The translations under genes and the position numbers were made by a program. Source: Maridesulfovibrio sp. (GTDB lineage Bacteria; Desulfobacterota; Desulfovibrionia; Desulfovibrionales; Desulfovibrionaceae). Taken from it: a stretch of DNA of 64,000 bases. Each line of letters opens with the position of its first letter. The stretch's first letter is position 1. The notes under the pieces are model-generated. The model saw only the letters and a program-made list of their open reading frames with translations, was not told the DNA's origin and made no database searches. Below are positions 43,680 through 53,065 of the stretch, piece by piece. Location of the stretch: positions 1,123,501-1,187,500 of the forward strand of contig NZ_OY781616.1 of the NCBI RefSeq assembly GCF_963677005.1, read 5' to 3'.

Positions 43680-43717
43680 AAAAAAGCCCCTGCCGGTAAT
43701 TTACCGACAGGGGCTTT
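43680..43717. terminator. terminator for trmFO and mrcA
   Basis: AAAGCCCCTG plus CGGTAA pairs with TTACCG plus CAGGGGCTTT (one mismatch, 2-base loop). On the minus strand it continues into T7, so it fits best as the mrcA terminator; it can also stop trmFO. Confidence 0.8.
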
Positions 43718-43783
43718 CATATTTCATATAGCTTCGCCTCACGAAGCTGCGAAGCATCGTTAAAAAGTTTTTGAAGAGTCCAG

Positions 43784-43875
43784 AGAAACTTTTTCCCAAA
43801 AAGTTTCTTTGGCCCCCGGAGGGGCCGCCGGCAGGCAACACCCTAAGGGACGCCGGTAGGCAACACCTTAAGGGG
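43784..43875. repeat. hairpins plus 25-bp tandem repeat
   Basis: A perfect hairpin AGAAACTTTTT-CCC-AAAAAGTTTCT (43784-43808) is followed by GGCCCC-CGGA-GGGGCC (43811-43826). Two tandem 25-base units come next (43826-43850 and 43851-43875), identical at 22 positions. The block lies between trmFO and the mrcA 3' end in non-coding DNA and ends about 25 bases before the mrcA stop. Confidence 0.75.
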
Positions 43876-43900
43876 CGGCCAGCAACTCCATTAATACAGA

Positions 43901-46303
43901 TTAAAAGGTCTGCTTGAACAGGTCTTCGCTTGAACCTGACCCTCCACTGCCGGAATCTCCGTCCGCACCGGGGGTTGTTCTGGTCGGCTGCGTTCCTTCC
44001 TTGAATGGTAAAAAGAAGGACTCTGCGGACGATGGCCCTGCCAGCAGTCCGGTTGATGCGTCAATTTTCGCCATAACTATACCTTCGGGCTGGGTGAAGT
44101 CCGTGTAGGGATAGTCATTTTCAACCTGTTTGCGATAGGAAACCCAGATAGGACTTGCCGCACGCGAACCTGTTTCCCACTTGCCCATGGGGGTAAGCTG
44201 GTCAAACCCGACAAAAATACCGGTAAGCAGATAGGGTGAAAATCCCATGTACCATGCGTCCTGTTCGTTGTTGGTTGTACCGGTTTTACCGGCAACGGGC
44301 CGTTTAAGGACCTTGGCGCGCCAGCCTGTGCCGTGCTGAACAACTTCCTTGAGCAGACAGCACATTATGTAGGCCGTCTGGGGGCTGATAGCTTCGGTCA
44401 CTTCGGGCTTGGACTCATAGAGGAGATCTCCCCAGGGGCTGTTCACCGAAAGAATCATCCGGGCTTTTACACGCGTTCCGCCACGGGCAAAAGCGGAATA
44501 GGCTTCGACCATGTTCAGCAGACTTACGGAGGCGGACCCCAGTGCCACGGACAGGTCCTGCGGGAAATCGCTTTCAAGCCCCATGTCCTTAGCCCGTTTT
44601 ATTATCTTGTCGATGCCGAGTTTGCGGGCCAGCCTGATGGTAACGAGATTTCGTGATTTCACCAACGCGGTACGCAGCAGGGTCGGTCCGTAGAAGACAC
44701 CTTCAAAGTTTTCCGGCTTCCAGAGCTTTCCGGCTTCCATATCCGTATAAACGAAAGGAGCGTCCATGAGGATTGATGCGGGAGTAAACCCGTTATCCAT
44801 AGCTGTGGAGTAGACTATGGGTTTGAACGCCGAACCGGGTTGCCGTCTGGCCTGAGTTGCGCGGTTGAACTGGCTTTCGGAAAAGGAATAGCCGCCTACC
44901 ATGGCAAGGACTTCTCCGTCCTTGGGGTCCATGGAGACAAGTGCACCCTGTACAATGGGTTTTTGAACCAGCGAGACCTCCCAGCTTACATCGCCGAGAG
45001 TATCGGTATCAGGGTCGACCTGATTGAAATTGACTTCACTGCCGTCCTTGAAAAAAGCCTTGTCGAGCTTTGCCCATACAACATCACCTTTATTGAGAAC
45101 TTCCGTGGCGTCCTTTTTGGGACGTACTTCATCATGTGCTTTTTTCACATCAGGGGTGCGACACCAGCCCATGCTGGTAACCGGCATTACCGCAGCGTAT
45201 TTGTTGAATTTTACCTGTGCTTCCTTTTTGGAGACCTTGGTAACCAGTACCTGGACCCATTTTCCGGGACGCAGTTGCGACTCAGGAATAATATCAGAGG
45301 CCAGAAATTCTGCATATTGCTCAGGTTTGAGCTGCTTGAGAGGACCTCTCCATCCACGACGAAAGGTAGAATTTTCAAGCCCTTCCTTAACGGCCTCATC
45401 CGCAGCATCCTGATGCTTGATATCGCAGGAGGTGTAGACGTTCAGTCCACCTGTGTAGACGGTTTCCTCTCCGAATTTATCCACAAGCCAGCGGCGAACC
45501 TCCTCAAGAAAGTAAGCTCCGTGCTTCCATGAAGGATCTTCCATACTGCCGTAGACAAGAGGCTCGTCAACGGCTTTGTTGTATTCTTCGCGATTAACCC
45601 AGCCGTGTTCGTACATCTGGCCCAGCACATAAAGCTGACGGGCTCTTGCCTTTTCCGGGTGTTTGTAGGGGTCATAGCGACTGGGAGCCTGCGGCAGTCC
45701 TGCCAGCAACGCACATTCCGCAATGCTGAGCTCACCGACATGCTTTCCGAAATAAGTCCTGGCCGCAGCTTCTACCCCGTAGGCTCCGGCTCCGAGATAA
45801 ATCTGGTTCAGATAGATGGTCAGGATTTCATCTTTTTCAAGGTAGTGCTCAAGGCGAAAGGCCAGGATGGCTTCCTTAAGTTTACGCTTGTAGCTTTTTT
45901 CCGGGGACAGAAGCAGCCTTTTGATGATCTGCTGGGTAATTGTACTGCCGCCCTGAGTCCTTGCGCCGGTTTTCATGTTGGCAACGAATGCACGGGAAAT
46001 GGCCGTAAGGTCGACTCCGTCATGTTCGTAAAAAGAAGCATCTTCCGCCGCAAGAAAAGCCTTGGGCAGAAAAGGGCTCATTTCGTCCATGCGTACCAGA
46101 AAACGTTTTTCCTTATAAAAATACCCCAGAACTTTCTTATTTCTGGTGTAAACGGTAGTTACCAGCGGAGGGTTGTAGTCGGTTATATTCTTGAATCCGG
46201 GCAGCTCGCTGGAAGCCCAGAAATAAAGCCCGGCCAGCGATGCTATTCCGAGGATACCGATCACAAGCAATACGATCAGTGAAATCTTATAAACTTTTTT
46301 CAT
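43901..46303 (-). CDS. mrcA: penicillin-binding protein 1A
   Basis: This class A PBP both polymerises glycan and cross-links peptides in the periplasm. The 800-residue protein has an N-terminal anchor helix (about 6-29). Its GT51 glycosyltransferase domain has the catalytic EDASFYEHDGVD, QGGSTITQQIIKRLLLSPEKS, RKLKEAILAFRLE and IYLNQIYLGAGAYGVEAAA motifs. The transpeptidase domain has the active serine in QPGSAFKPIVYS, SxN in KSRNLVTIRLA and KTGTTNNEQDAW. An OB-like insert lies between (about 320-430). The tail ends in a Ser/Gly/Thr-rich stretch. The ribosome site is weak. It is the lone gene upstream of a terminator and repeat block. Confidence 0.95.
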   Translation of the reverse strand: MKKVYKISLIVLLVIGILGIASLAGLYFWASSELPGFKNITDYNPPLVTTVYTRNKKVLGYFYKEKRFLVRMDEMSPFLPKAFLAAEDASFYEHDGVDLTAISRAFVANMKTGARTQGGSTITQQIIKRLLLSPEKSYKRKLKEAILAFRLEHYLEKDEILTIYLNQIYLGAGAYGVEAAARTYFGKHVGELSIAECALLAGLPQAPSRYDPYKHPEKARARQLYVLGQMYEHGWVNREEYNKAVDEPLVYGSMEDPSWKHGAYFLEEVRRWLVDKFGEETVYTGGLNVYTSCDIKHQDAADEAVKEGLENSTFRRGWRGPLKQLKPEQYAEFLASDIIPESQLRPGKWVQVLVTKVSKKEAQVKFNKYAAVMPVTSMGWCRTPDVKKAHDEVRPKKDATEVLNKGDVVWAKLDKAFFKDGSEVNFNQVDPDTDTLGDVSWEVSLVQKPIVQGALVSMDPKDGEVLAMVGGYSFSESQFNRATQARRQPGSAFKPIVYSTAMDNGFTPASILMDAPFVYTDMEAGKLWKPENFEGVFYGPTLLRTALVKSRNLVTIRLARKLGIDKIIKRAKDMGLESDFPQDLSVALGSASVSLLNMVEAYSAFARGGTRVKARMILSVNSPWGDLLYESKPEVTEAISPQTAYIMCCLLKEVVQHGTGWRAKVLKRPVAGKTGTTNNEQDAWYMGFSPYLLTGIFVGFDQLTPMGKWETGSRAASPIWVSYRKQVENDYPYTDFTQPEGIVMAKIDASTGLLAGPSSAESFFLPFKEGTQPTRTTPGADGDSGSGGSGSSEDLFKQTF

Positions 46304-46370
46304 TTAAGGAACTCGGCAATTGACGGTATTCGTTTCACTTTCAGGCGCAATGTAGAGGCGCCGCACGCTG

Positions 46371-46898
46371 CTATTCACCATGCGGAACAAATCCCCATGC
46401 GGTTCTGAGCCCGGCATGCAGCTGCCGGACCTTCGACTGGGAAGTTCCCAGCGCCCCGAACAACCTGGACGGGGTCTTATTTTCATGCCTGGCAAGGCAT
46501 CGTTCTATTTCAAGCAGGCTTATCCGGCCCCGCTCATCTATCCAGAAAGGGAAAAGACGGCAGTAGAACGGCCTGGCCTCCACGGGAATGCGGCACCCTT
46601 CGGCACCGAGAAAGACACATTTCCCGGAAGAGTCCACCGCCAGCCTGTAGTGCATACCTCCGGGAGGAAACACTTCCCGTACAGTTCTGCGCTGATCCGG
46701 AAACAGCCTGAGCAGATTTTCAATAAAAACGGCGGTGTTCGGTTGCAAAACGAACCCGCCGGAATAGGGAACGCACTCGCGGATGCGTTCCCTTTCAAAA
46801 TCTGAAACAGGAAAACAGACCTCTTCGAGACCCGGAGTTATTTCACAACATGTGGGTCCCTTGGCGGCACAGCGTGCGCAGACAAAAGGATCCTTCAT
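46371..46898 (-). CDS. YkgJ-like cysteine-cluster protein
   Basis: A 175-residue soluble protein with cysteines CARCAAKGPTCCEI at the N-terminus (about residues 7-19), CVFLGAEGCRIPVEARPFYCRLFPFW in the middle and a later ERCLARH. This pattern (CxxC..CC, then C-x4-GC-x-IP...RP-x2-CR-x-FP) matches the YkgJ/UPF0153 family, thought to bind zinc or an Fe-S cluster. The function is unknown. GGAG lies about 10 bases before ATG 46898. It sits 27 bases after the purF stop on the same strand, so it is probably cotranscribed with purF. Confidence 0.82.
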   Translation of the reverse strand: MKDPFVCARCAAKGPTCCEITPGLEEVCFPVSDFERERIRECVPYSGGFVLQPNTAVFIENLLRLFPDQRRTVREVFPPGGMHYRLAVDSSGKCVFLGAEGCRIPVEARPFYCRLFPFWIDERGRISLLEIERCLARHENKTPSRLFGALGTSQSKVRQLHAGLRTAWGFVPHGE

Positions 46899-46925
46899 CA
46901 GATGAGCACTCCATGTGATCGAAAA

Positions 46926-48320
46926 TTACTTGTTTTCGTCCTCAAAACACATCTTCCCGTATCCGTTGCAGGGAGGAATAGGATAATCACCGTTAAAACA
47001 GGCCAGACAGTATGAATCCTTGTCTCCCACAGAACTGAGCAATCCATCAATAGAAAGATAGTGCAGAGAATCAAGGCCGAGGAAACGTGCGATTTCCTCT
47101 TCTGTGCTGTTGGCGGCAATAAGCTCTCCCTTGGAAGAAAAGTCAATCCCGTAATAGCATGGGTAGCGGATAGCCGGGCAGCTGACCCGCATATGGATTT
47201 CACGGGCACCCATCTCGCGAAGTTTCTTGATTCTTGTGCGGGTGGTGGTGCCGCGTACAATAGAATCTTCCACGATCATGATTTTTTTATCCTTGATCAT
47301 AGATTTTACCGGGTTCAACTTCACACGCACGCTGAAATCACGCATGTCCTGAGAGGGCTGAATAAAAGTTCTGCCGACATAATGGTTGCGGATCATGGCC
47401 AGCTCGAAGGGAATGCCGGACTCCTGCGAATAGCCGACAGCCGCGTAGTTACCGGAATCAGGAAAAGGCATTACAAAATCAACATCAACCGGCTTTTCGG
47501 TGGAAAGGACTGCACCCATTTTCTTGCGCCGTTCGTAGACTACTTCACCGAAAACAGTGGAGTCCGGACGGGCAAAATAAATGAGTTCGAATATGCACTG
47601 ACGTCTGGGGATGGATTCACAATATGTGTATGATGTGAGCTTTCCGTCTTCCACCACAATCATTTCACCGGGATTGAGGGGACGTATTTCCTCGGCATCA
47701 ATCAGATCGAAGGCGCAGGTTTCGGAAGCAAATACATAGTTATCGCCGACACGGCCCATAGCCAGCGGGCGGAAACCATGAGGATCTTTTATCGCGATAA
47801 GCTTGTTATTGGCCATTATCAACAGCGAGAAGGCGCCCTTAACCTTGCGGCAGGTCTTCATTATGGCGTCTTCAATAGTATTGCCGTTCAGGTTCTTGGC
47901 AATCAGGTGGACAAAGACTTCCGAATCCATAGTGGTCTGAAAAATGGAGCCCTGAGCTTCTAGCTCTTCACGCAGTTCCTTGGTGTTTACGAGGTTGCCG
48001 TTGTGGGCAATGGCAAGGCGCAAATCACCGAAACGCACCAGAAACGGCTGGGCGTTCCTGATAAGAGAAGCACCTGTTGTCGAGTAGCGGATATGCCCGA
48101 CAGCGATATCACCTTTGAGTTCCTTGCCGAGGTGACGCTCGTTAAAGACATCGGCGACAAGGCCCATGCCCTTCTGCTCACGGATACTGTCACCATCCCA
48201 GGTGACTATGCCGGCAGATTCCTGCCCGCGGTGCTGCATGGCGTAAAGGCCGAAATAGGTCATTCTAGCCGCTTCAGGATGTCCGTATATTCCGAACAGT
48301 CCGCAATATTCTTTTTTCAT
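46926..48320 (-). CDS. purF: amidophosphoribosyltransferase
   Basis: PurF makes 5-phosphoribosylamine from PRPP and glutamine, the first step of purine synthesis. I chose ATG 48320 (MKKEYCGLFGIYG) with AGGAAAG upstream, giving 464 residues. Processing before Cys6 would expose the N-terminal nucleophile of the glutaminase domain, as in the family. The glutaminase motifs MQHRGQESAGIV and IAVGHIRYSTTG follow, and the PRPP-binding site is in KKIMIVEDSIVRGTTTRTRI. Late cysteines (SYCLACFNGDYPIPP) fit the Fe-S-containing PurF class. It may be read with carB upstream, although a terminator lies between. Confidence 0.95.
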   Translation of the reverse strand: MKKEYCGLFGIYGHPEAARMTYFGLYAMQHRGQESAGIVTWDGDSIREQKGMGLVADVFNERHLGKELKGDIAVGHIRYSTTGASLIRNAQPFLVRFGDLRLAIAHNGNLVNTKELREELEAQGSIFQTTMDSEVFVHLIAKNLNGNTIEDAIMKTCRKVKGAFSLLIMANNKLIAIKDPHGFRPLAMGRVGDNYVFASETCAFDLIDAEEIRPLNPGEMIVVEDGKLTSYTYCESIPRRQCIFELIYFARPDSTVFGEVVYERRKKMGAVLSTEKPVDVDFVMPFPDSGNYAAVGYSQESGIPFELAMIRNHYVGRTFIQPSQDMRDFSVRVKLNPVKSMIKDKKIMIVEDSIVRGTTTRTRIKKLREMGAREIHMRVSCPAIRYPCYYGIDFSSKGELIAANSTEEEIARFLGLDSLHYLSIDGLLSSVGDKDSYCLACFNGDYPIPPCNGYGKMCFEDENK

Positions 48321-48556
48321 CTTTCCTGCTCTTGCATTGACTGCATGTTTAGCCTGCATATTGCATGATCAGACTTGAATTGCTGTTTTAACTATTACAA
48401 TGAATAGCTGAAAGCAAACAAACCGGTTTTGGTCGTAAGGGTTAATTAATAAGGGAATAACTCCCTTTGGAATCCCTAATAATTAAAGAGGTAACATCGA
48501 AAGCAGTCACTAAAAAACCACTGGATAAGAAGCTCTTGAACGCCGCTTCCGCTAAA

Positions 48557-48589
48557 AGGAAAAAGGACCGGAGCAGTTATGCCCGGCCC
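48557..48589 (-). terminator. terminator after carB
   Basis: On the minus strand GGGCCGG plus GCA pairs with TGC plus CCGGTCC (one G-U pair, one bulge), then TTTTTCCTTTT. It lies about 20 bases after the carB stop. The remaining 48321-48556 holds no gene; a short AAGGG...CCCTTTGGAATCCC hairpin near 48448-48475 resembles part of the interspersed repeats. Confidence 0.65.
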
Positions 48590-48610
48590 GATATTTCCAG
48601 TCAGAATTTG

Positions 48611-51600
48611 TTACATGCCGTGATAGTGCTGCAAACACTGCACGTCAAGCCCTTTTCCGCGCCGTTCCTTGATTGCCAGACTCATGGCATGGGCTCCGGC
48701 CACGGTTGTGGTGTATGCCAGACCGTAAAGCAAAACAGTCTGCCGTATCTCCTTGGAGTCGGTGACCGTCTGTTTTCCGGACGGGGTATTTATAAGAAGA
48801 TCAATGTGGCCGTTCTTGATGTAGTCGACAACATGAGGTCTTCCTTCGTTTACCTTGAGTATCTTTTCGGTACTTATCCCTTTTTCATTAAGGAAATCTG
48901 CAGTACCTCCGGTTGCCAGTATGCGGAAACCGAGTTCGCTGAAGTTTGCCGCAGCGGGAAGGATGCTTTCCTTGTCCCGGTCCTTGACGGAGATGAAGAC
49001 CGTTCCTTCAAGGGGAAGTTTGAGACCGGCACCGAGCTGAGCCTTCATGAAGGCCAGTCCCGGAGTATAATCCATACCCATGACTTCACCGGTTGAACGC
49101 ATTTCAGGTCCGAGCATTACATCGACATTCGGGAACCTGTTGAAGGGGAAAACCGCTTCCTTGACGGAATAAAAACCTTCCTTGCGCATGGACCAGGGAT
49201 CAAGATCCTTCAGCTTTTCGCCAAGCATTACCTTGGTTGCCATCTTGGCAAGCTGAATTCCGGTAGCCTTGCTGACAAAAGGCACAGTACGCGATGCTCT
49301 GGGGTTTACCTCGATGATATAAACAACATCATCCTTCACCGCGAACTGAATGTTCATCAGACCGACGACTTCAAGCTCTTCGGCCAGCGCCACGGTCTGC
49401 CTTTTGATCTCTTCCACGATTGCATCGCTCAGGGTATGCGGAGGCAGTACGCAGGCGGAGTCGCCGGAATGGATTCCGGCTTCTTCGATATGCTCCATGA
49501 CACCGGCAACGTAGGTCTGCTCGCCGTCCGAAAGAGCATCAACATCAATCTCGATCGCATTCTCAAGGAATTTGTCAATGAGAATGGGATGCTCAGGAGA
49601 AACAACCGCTGCTTCGCGGAAATAGGAATCAAATTCCTCATCGCTGTATACGATGTCCATGCCCCGACCACCGAGGACATAGGAGGGACGCAGCACAAGA
49701 GGATAACCGAGATCGGCGGCGATAACCTTTGCGTCTTCAAGAGACATGGCCGTGCCGTTGTCCGGCTGTTTCAGATCCAGCTTTCTGAGCAGGGCCTGAA
49801 ACCTTTCACGATCCTCCGCACGGTCAATGGCGTCCGGGGAAGTTCCCAGAATATTGACTCCGGCCTTGAGCAGCGGAATGGCGAGGTTCAGCGGAGTCTG
49901 ACCTCCGAACTGGACAATTACGCCTTCAGGCTTCTCGAACTCGATGATGTTGAGCACATCTTCATAGGTGAGCGGTTCAAAATAAAGTCTGTCCGAGGTA
50001 TCGTAGTCGGTTGAAACTGTTTCCGGGTTTGAGTTGACCATAATCGACTTTATGCCCATTTCATTCAACGCAAATGAAGAATGGCAGCAGCAGTAGTCAA
50101 ACTCGATCCCCTGACCGATCCTGTTGGGCCCTCCCCCAAGGATCATGACCTTGCGGTCCTCCATGGGAGCGGCTTCCTGACCGGATTCGTAGGTGGAATA
50201 AAAATACGGTGTGTATGCCTCGAATTCGGCAGCACAGGTATCTACAAGGTAGTATGTGGGAATAAGCTCAAGCTTTTTCCTGAAATTACGTACATTCTCT
50301 TCTGTTTCACGCCACATGGACGCAAGCTGAGGATCGGAATAACCGTATTCCTTGGCCTTTTTAAACATTGTGGCAACGCGCTCATCACCGGAATACATTC
50401 CGACCTCAAGAGTGAAGGTCCTCAGTTCATCCTCGAATTTAACGATGTCCTCGAACTGATGCAGGAACCAGGGGTCAATCTTGGTGATATCGAAAATTTC
50501 TTCCAGAGTCATGCCGCAGAGAAAAGCTTCCCGCAGAAAGAAAATCCGCTTGGAATTGGGCTTGCGCAACAGGCCGACGAGTTTTTCGCGGTCAAAATCG
50601 CATTTATCGAACTTCTTGCCGAAACCGGGCATACCCACTTCAAGTGAGCGCAGCCCTTTCTGCAGACATTCTTTAAATGTACGTCCGATAGCCATGGTTT
50701 CGCCGACACTCTTCATGGCAGTGGTCAGATAGTCTTCGGAACCGGGGAATTTCTCGAAAGTAAATCTCGGAATCTTGATGACACAGTAGTCAATTGTAGG
50801 TTCGAAAGACGCCATGGTCTCGCGGGTGATGTCGTTGGGAATTTCATCCAGCGTGTAGCCGACGGCAAGTTTGGCCGCGATCTTGGCAATGGGGAACCCG
50901 GTAGCCTTGGAAGCCAGGGCTGACGAGCGGGAAACACGGGGGTTCATCTCAATGACCGCAAGCTCCCCGTTTTCCGGATTGACGGCAAACTGAACGTTGG
51001 ACCCACCGGTTTCAACGCCGATTTCGCGCATGATTGCAAGGGAAGCGTCCCTCATGACCTGATATTCCCGGTCGGTAAGGGTCTGGGCAGGGGCCACGGT
51101 GATGGAGTCACCGGTATGCACCCCCATGGGATCAATGTTCTCGATGGAACAAATGATCACGCAGTTATCCTTGCGATCGCGCATGACTTCAAGCTCGTAT
51201 TCCTTCCAGCCGAGGATGGATTCCTCAAGCATTACTTCGCTGTGAAGGCTGGCGGCAATACCCTGCATGGCTATGTGTTCCAGATCCTCCAGATTGTAAG
51301 CCACACCGCCGCCGGTACCGCCGAGAGTAAAGGCGGGCCGGATGATGATCGGGAAGCTGAGCTGCTTGCCCCAGTAGCGGACATCATCAATATTTCGGGC
51401 GATTCCGCTTGAAGGAACCTTGAGGCCGATCTTTTCCATGGCTGCACGGAAAAGCTCACGGCTTTCCGCCTTTTCAATAACATCAACGGATGCGCCGATA
51501 AGTTCAACATTGAATTTATCGAGAACACCGGCTTCAGCCACAGCCAGTGCGGTGTTAAGCGCGGTCTGGCCGCCAAGGGTCGGCAGGAGGGCATCGGGCC

Positions 51601-51844
51601 TTTCCTTCTCGATGATCTTGGCGATTGTTTCAGGTTCAATAGGTTCAATATAGGTTCGGTCCGCAAGGTGCGGATCAGTCATAATAGTCGCGGGATTGGA
51701 ATTTACGAGGATGACCTCGTATCCTTCTTCTTTGAGAGCTTTGAGAGCCTGAGTTCCGGAATAGTCGAACTCGCAGGCCTGACCGATTACGATCGGCCCT
51801 GAGCCGATGAGCATAATTTTCTTGATATCAGTGCGTTTAGGCAT
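48611..51844 (-). CDS. carB: carbamoyl-phosphate synthase large subunit
   Basis: CarB makes carbamoyl phosphate for arginine and pyrimidine synthesis with ammonia from CarA. ATG 51844 ([17 protein letters not shown]) gives 1077 residues, the usual length; a GTG three codons upstream forms part of the GGTGGAG ribosome site. The two homologous halves are evident: [21 protein letters not shown] and [20 protein letters not shown], each followed by an ATP-grasp domain ([18 protein letters not shown] and [17 protein letters not shown]). The C-terminal allosteric MGS-like domain contains [15 protein letters not shown]. carA is not adjacent. A structured leader and a promoter candidate lie upstream. 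Confidence 0.97.
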   Translation of the reverse strand: MPKRTDIKKIMLIGSGPIVIGQACEFDYSGTQALKALKEEGYEVILVNSNPATIMTDPHLADRTYIEPIEPETIAKIIEKERPDALLPTLGGQTALNTALAVAEAGVLDKFNVELIGASVDVIEKAESRELFRAAMEKIGLKVPSSGIARNIDDVRYWGKQLSFPIIIRPAFTLGGTGGGVAYNLEDLEHIAMQGIAASLHSEVMLEESILGWKEYELEVMRDRKDNCVIICSIENIDPMGVHTGDSITVAPAQTLTDREYQVMRDASLAIMREIGVETGGSNVQFAVNPENGELAVIEMNPRVSRSSALASKATGFPIAKIAAKLAVGYTLDEIPNDITRETMASFEPTIDYCVIKIPRFTFEKFPGSEDYLTTAMKSVGETMAIGRTFKECLQKGLRSLEVGMPGFGKKFDKCDFDREKLVGLLRKPNSKRIFFLREAFLCGMTLEEIFDITKIDPWFLHQFEDIVKFEDELRTFTLEVGMYSGDERVATMFKKAKEYGYSDPQLASMWRETEENVRNFRKKLELIPTYYLVDTCAAEFEAYTPYFYSTYESGQEAAPMEDRKVMILGGGPNRIGQGIEFDYCCCHSSFALNEMGIKSIMVNSNPETVSTDYDTSDRLYFEPLTYEDVLNIIEFEKPEGVIVQFGGQTPLNLAIPLLKAGVNILGTSPDAIDRAEDRERFQALLRKLDLKQPDNGTAMSLEDAKVIAADLGYPLVLRPSYVLGGRGMDIVYSDEEFDSYFREAAVVSPEHPILIDKFLENAIEIDVDALSDGEQTYVAGVMEHIEEAGIHSGDSACVLPPHTLSDAIVEEIKRQTVALAEELEVVGLMNIQFAVKDDVVYIIEVNPRASRTVPFVSKATGIQLAKMATKVMLGEKLKDLDPWSMRKEGFYSVKEAVFPFNRFPNVDVMLGPEMRSTGEVMGMDYTPGLAFMKAQLGAGLKLPLEGTVFISVKDRDKESILPAAANFSELGFRILATGGTADFLNEKGISTEKILKVNEGRPHVVDYIKNGHIDLLINTPSGKQTVTDSKEIRQTVLLYGLAYTTTVAGAHAMSLAIKERRGKGLDVQCLQHYHGM

Positions 51845-51883
51845 GAACTCCACCCAAATAAAGGTTTGAGATATTGGCTGTGC

Positions 51884-51927
51884 GGTCCTGTTTATGTCTC
51901 GGCGAACTTATGTTCGCGCATAGGACC
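51884..51927 (-). promoter_or_regulatory. two-level hairpin in carB leader
   Basis: GGTCCT (51884-51889) pairs with AGGACC (51922-51927), and inside it GCGAAC (51902-51907) pairs perfectly with GTTCGC (51912-51917) around a 4-base loop. It would lie near the start of the carB mRNA if the promoter at 51944-51972 is used. No T-run follows on the minus strand, so it is not a simple terminator. Confidence 0.4.
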
Positions 51928-51943
51928 TGTGAAGAGACGAGAA

Positions 51944-51972
51944 GATATAAATTATTATTGCAAGATGGGCAA
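51944..51972 (-). promoter_or_regulatory. candidate carB promoter
   Basis: Minus-strand TTGCCC (51972-51967), 17-base spacer, TATATC (51949-51944): 4/6 and 4/6 matches to the sigma-70 consensus with ideal spacing in an AT-rich stretch. Confidence 0.4.
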
Positions 51973-52017
51973 CCCCTCTAACGTTTATATTATTTAGCAA
52001 CTAAGACTGTTCACTTA

Positions 52018-52046
52018 TTGACAAACATCATAATTGACTTTAAATC
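52018..52046 (+). promoter_or_regulatory. candidate promoter of feoA-like gene
   Basis: TTGACA (52018-52023) is a perfect -35, followed by 17 bases and TAAATC (52041-52046), a weak -10. The predicted start falls within a few bases of the ATG at 52056, which also lacks a Shine-Dalgarno site, so the message could be leaderless. Confidence 0.35.
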
Positions 52047-52055
52047 TCAATTGCA

Positions 52056-52331
52056 ATGAACGCACTTACTGAAAAAACTACTCCAAGACCTCTTTCCTGC
52101 TATGGAAACGGTGTGTCGGTAAGAGTGACCGCCCTGGAAGGCGGACGCTGCTGCCGCAGCAGGCTGCTTGCCCTTGGCATCATCCCCGGCACAATAATCA
52201 CAGTACTAAGCAGTTGCGGAAGAATGACCATCAGGGTCAGATCTTCCCAGTTTGCAATCGGCTGTGAGATGGCAGCCAAAATCATGGCCATCCCGGTACG
52301 CGATTGCGACGACTGCCGAAAAACATATTAA
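52056..52331 (+). CDS. feoA: FeoA domain protein
   Basis: A 91-residue protein with a FeoA SH3-like domain: VRVTALEGGRCCRSRLLALGIIPGTIITVL (about residues 22-51) is the core signature, followed by MTIRVRSSQFAIGCEMAAKIMA. FeoA assists the FeoB ferrous-iron transporter, but no feoB is nearby and the following gene is an unknown, so a stand-alone role is possible. The tail is cysteine-rich (RDCDDCRKTY). There is no clear ribosome site before ATG 52056. I saw no convincing Fur box in the upstream 200 bases. Confidence 0.85.
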   Translation: MNALTEKTTPRPLSCYGNGVSVRVTALEGGRCCRSRLLALGIIPGTIITVLSSCGRMTIRVRSSQFAIGCEMAAKIMAIPVRDCDDCRKTY

Positions 52332-52372
52332 GTCCCCTGAATACAGCATAATAAATTGCAGGAGATTCATAC

Positions 52373-52639
52373 ATGGATTCAAATTCAAAATGGCGATCCA
52401 TAGAAATTCTTGCCAATGACCGCTCACCTCTGTCCCTGACCATGCTCGAAATGAAAAAGTGGCATGACAGACTGCAGAACGACTACGGAGTCTGGTCCAA
52501 TACACAGGATACAGTGGCGACCATGAACTCCCTGAACAGCTACAAAGAATTCGCGGAACGGACCGAAGGACGCGTTGTAAACCTCGTTATCAACGGTGCG
52601 GATGTGCCTTACGACCTTCCGAAAAAGACAAAAGCCTAG
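52373..52639 (+). CDS. conserved-looking small protein, unknown (88 aa)
   Basis: A hydrophilic 88-residue protein without signal peptide, membrane helix or cysteines. CAGGAG lies 8 bases before ATG 52373, and it follows feoA by 41 bases, so it is likely real and cotranscribed. The sequence contains WRSIEILANDRSPLSLTMLE, a tryptophan-rich middle (KWHDRLQNDYGVWSN) and ends basic (PKKTKA). I do not recognise a family and assign no function. Confidence 0.6.
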   Translation: MDSNSKWRSIEILANDRSPLSLTMLEMKKWHDRLQNDYGVWSNTQDTVATMNSLNSYKEFAERTEGRVVNLVINGADVPYDLPKKTKA

Positions 52640-52726
52640 CCTGCAGGCGGCATAGAATCCTCATCCCGCATCCTCTCACTGAAATCTCTGTTTGCCTATT
52701 ATTCCGCATTCTGGCATTTTCCGCAT

Positions 52727-52960
52727 ATGGAAACAAACTACTCCGAAGAAGAACGCATAGAGCGGCTGGAAACAGCGCTGGCTCTGCAGGACCAGACGCT
52801 TGAAGAACTGAACCGGTTCATTATAGCACAGCAAAAACAGATAGGCGAACTGGAAAAGAAAATCGCAATTATGGCGGCACAGATGAAAGACCTGAAAGAA
52901 GCCGTTGCACACGCCACCCCCATGGATGACGCCCCTCCCCCGCATTACGGGCAGGTTTAA
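52727..52960 (+). CDS. slyX: SlyX family protein
   Basis: A 77-residue coiled-coil protein of the SlyX family. The heptad pattern EERIERLETALALQDQTLEELNRFI followed by QKQIGELEKKIAIMAAQMKDL and a proline-rich end PPPHYGQV (the family-typical PPHY) are all present. Its function is not known. No clear ribosome site precedes ATG 52727. It is convergent with priA, and the 105 bases between hold no obvious terminator. Confidence 0.85.
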   Translation: METNYSEEERIERLETALALQDQTLEELNRFIIAQQKQIGELEKKIAIMAAQMKDLKEAVAHATPMDDAPPPHYGQV

Positions 52961-53065
52961 CGAATCAGATGGACGAATCCCGGATTCAATCACCAGCCCT
53001 TTCAGGACATATCTGCTTCGGCCGCACTTAGTACTAGGCCACCTGCAACCAGACTTAATCCAGCA

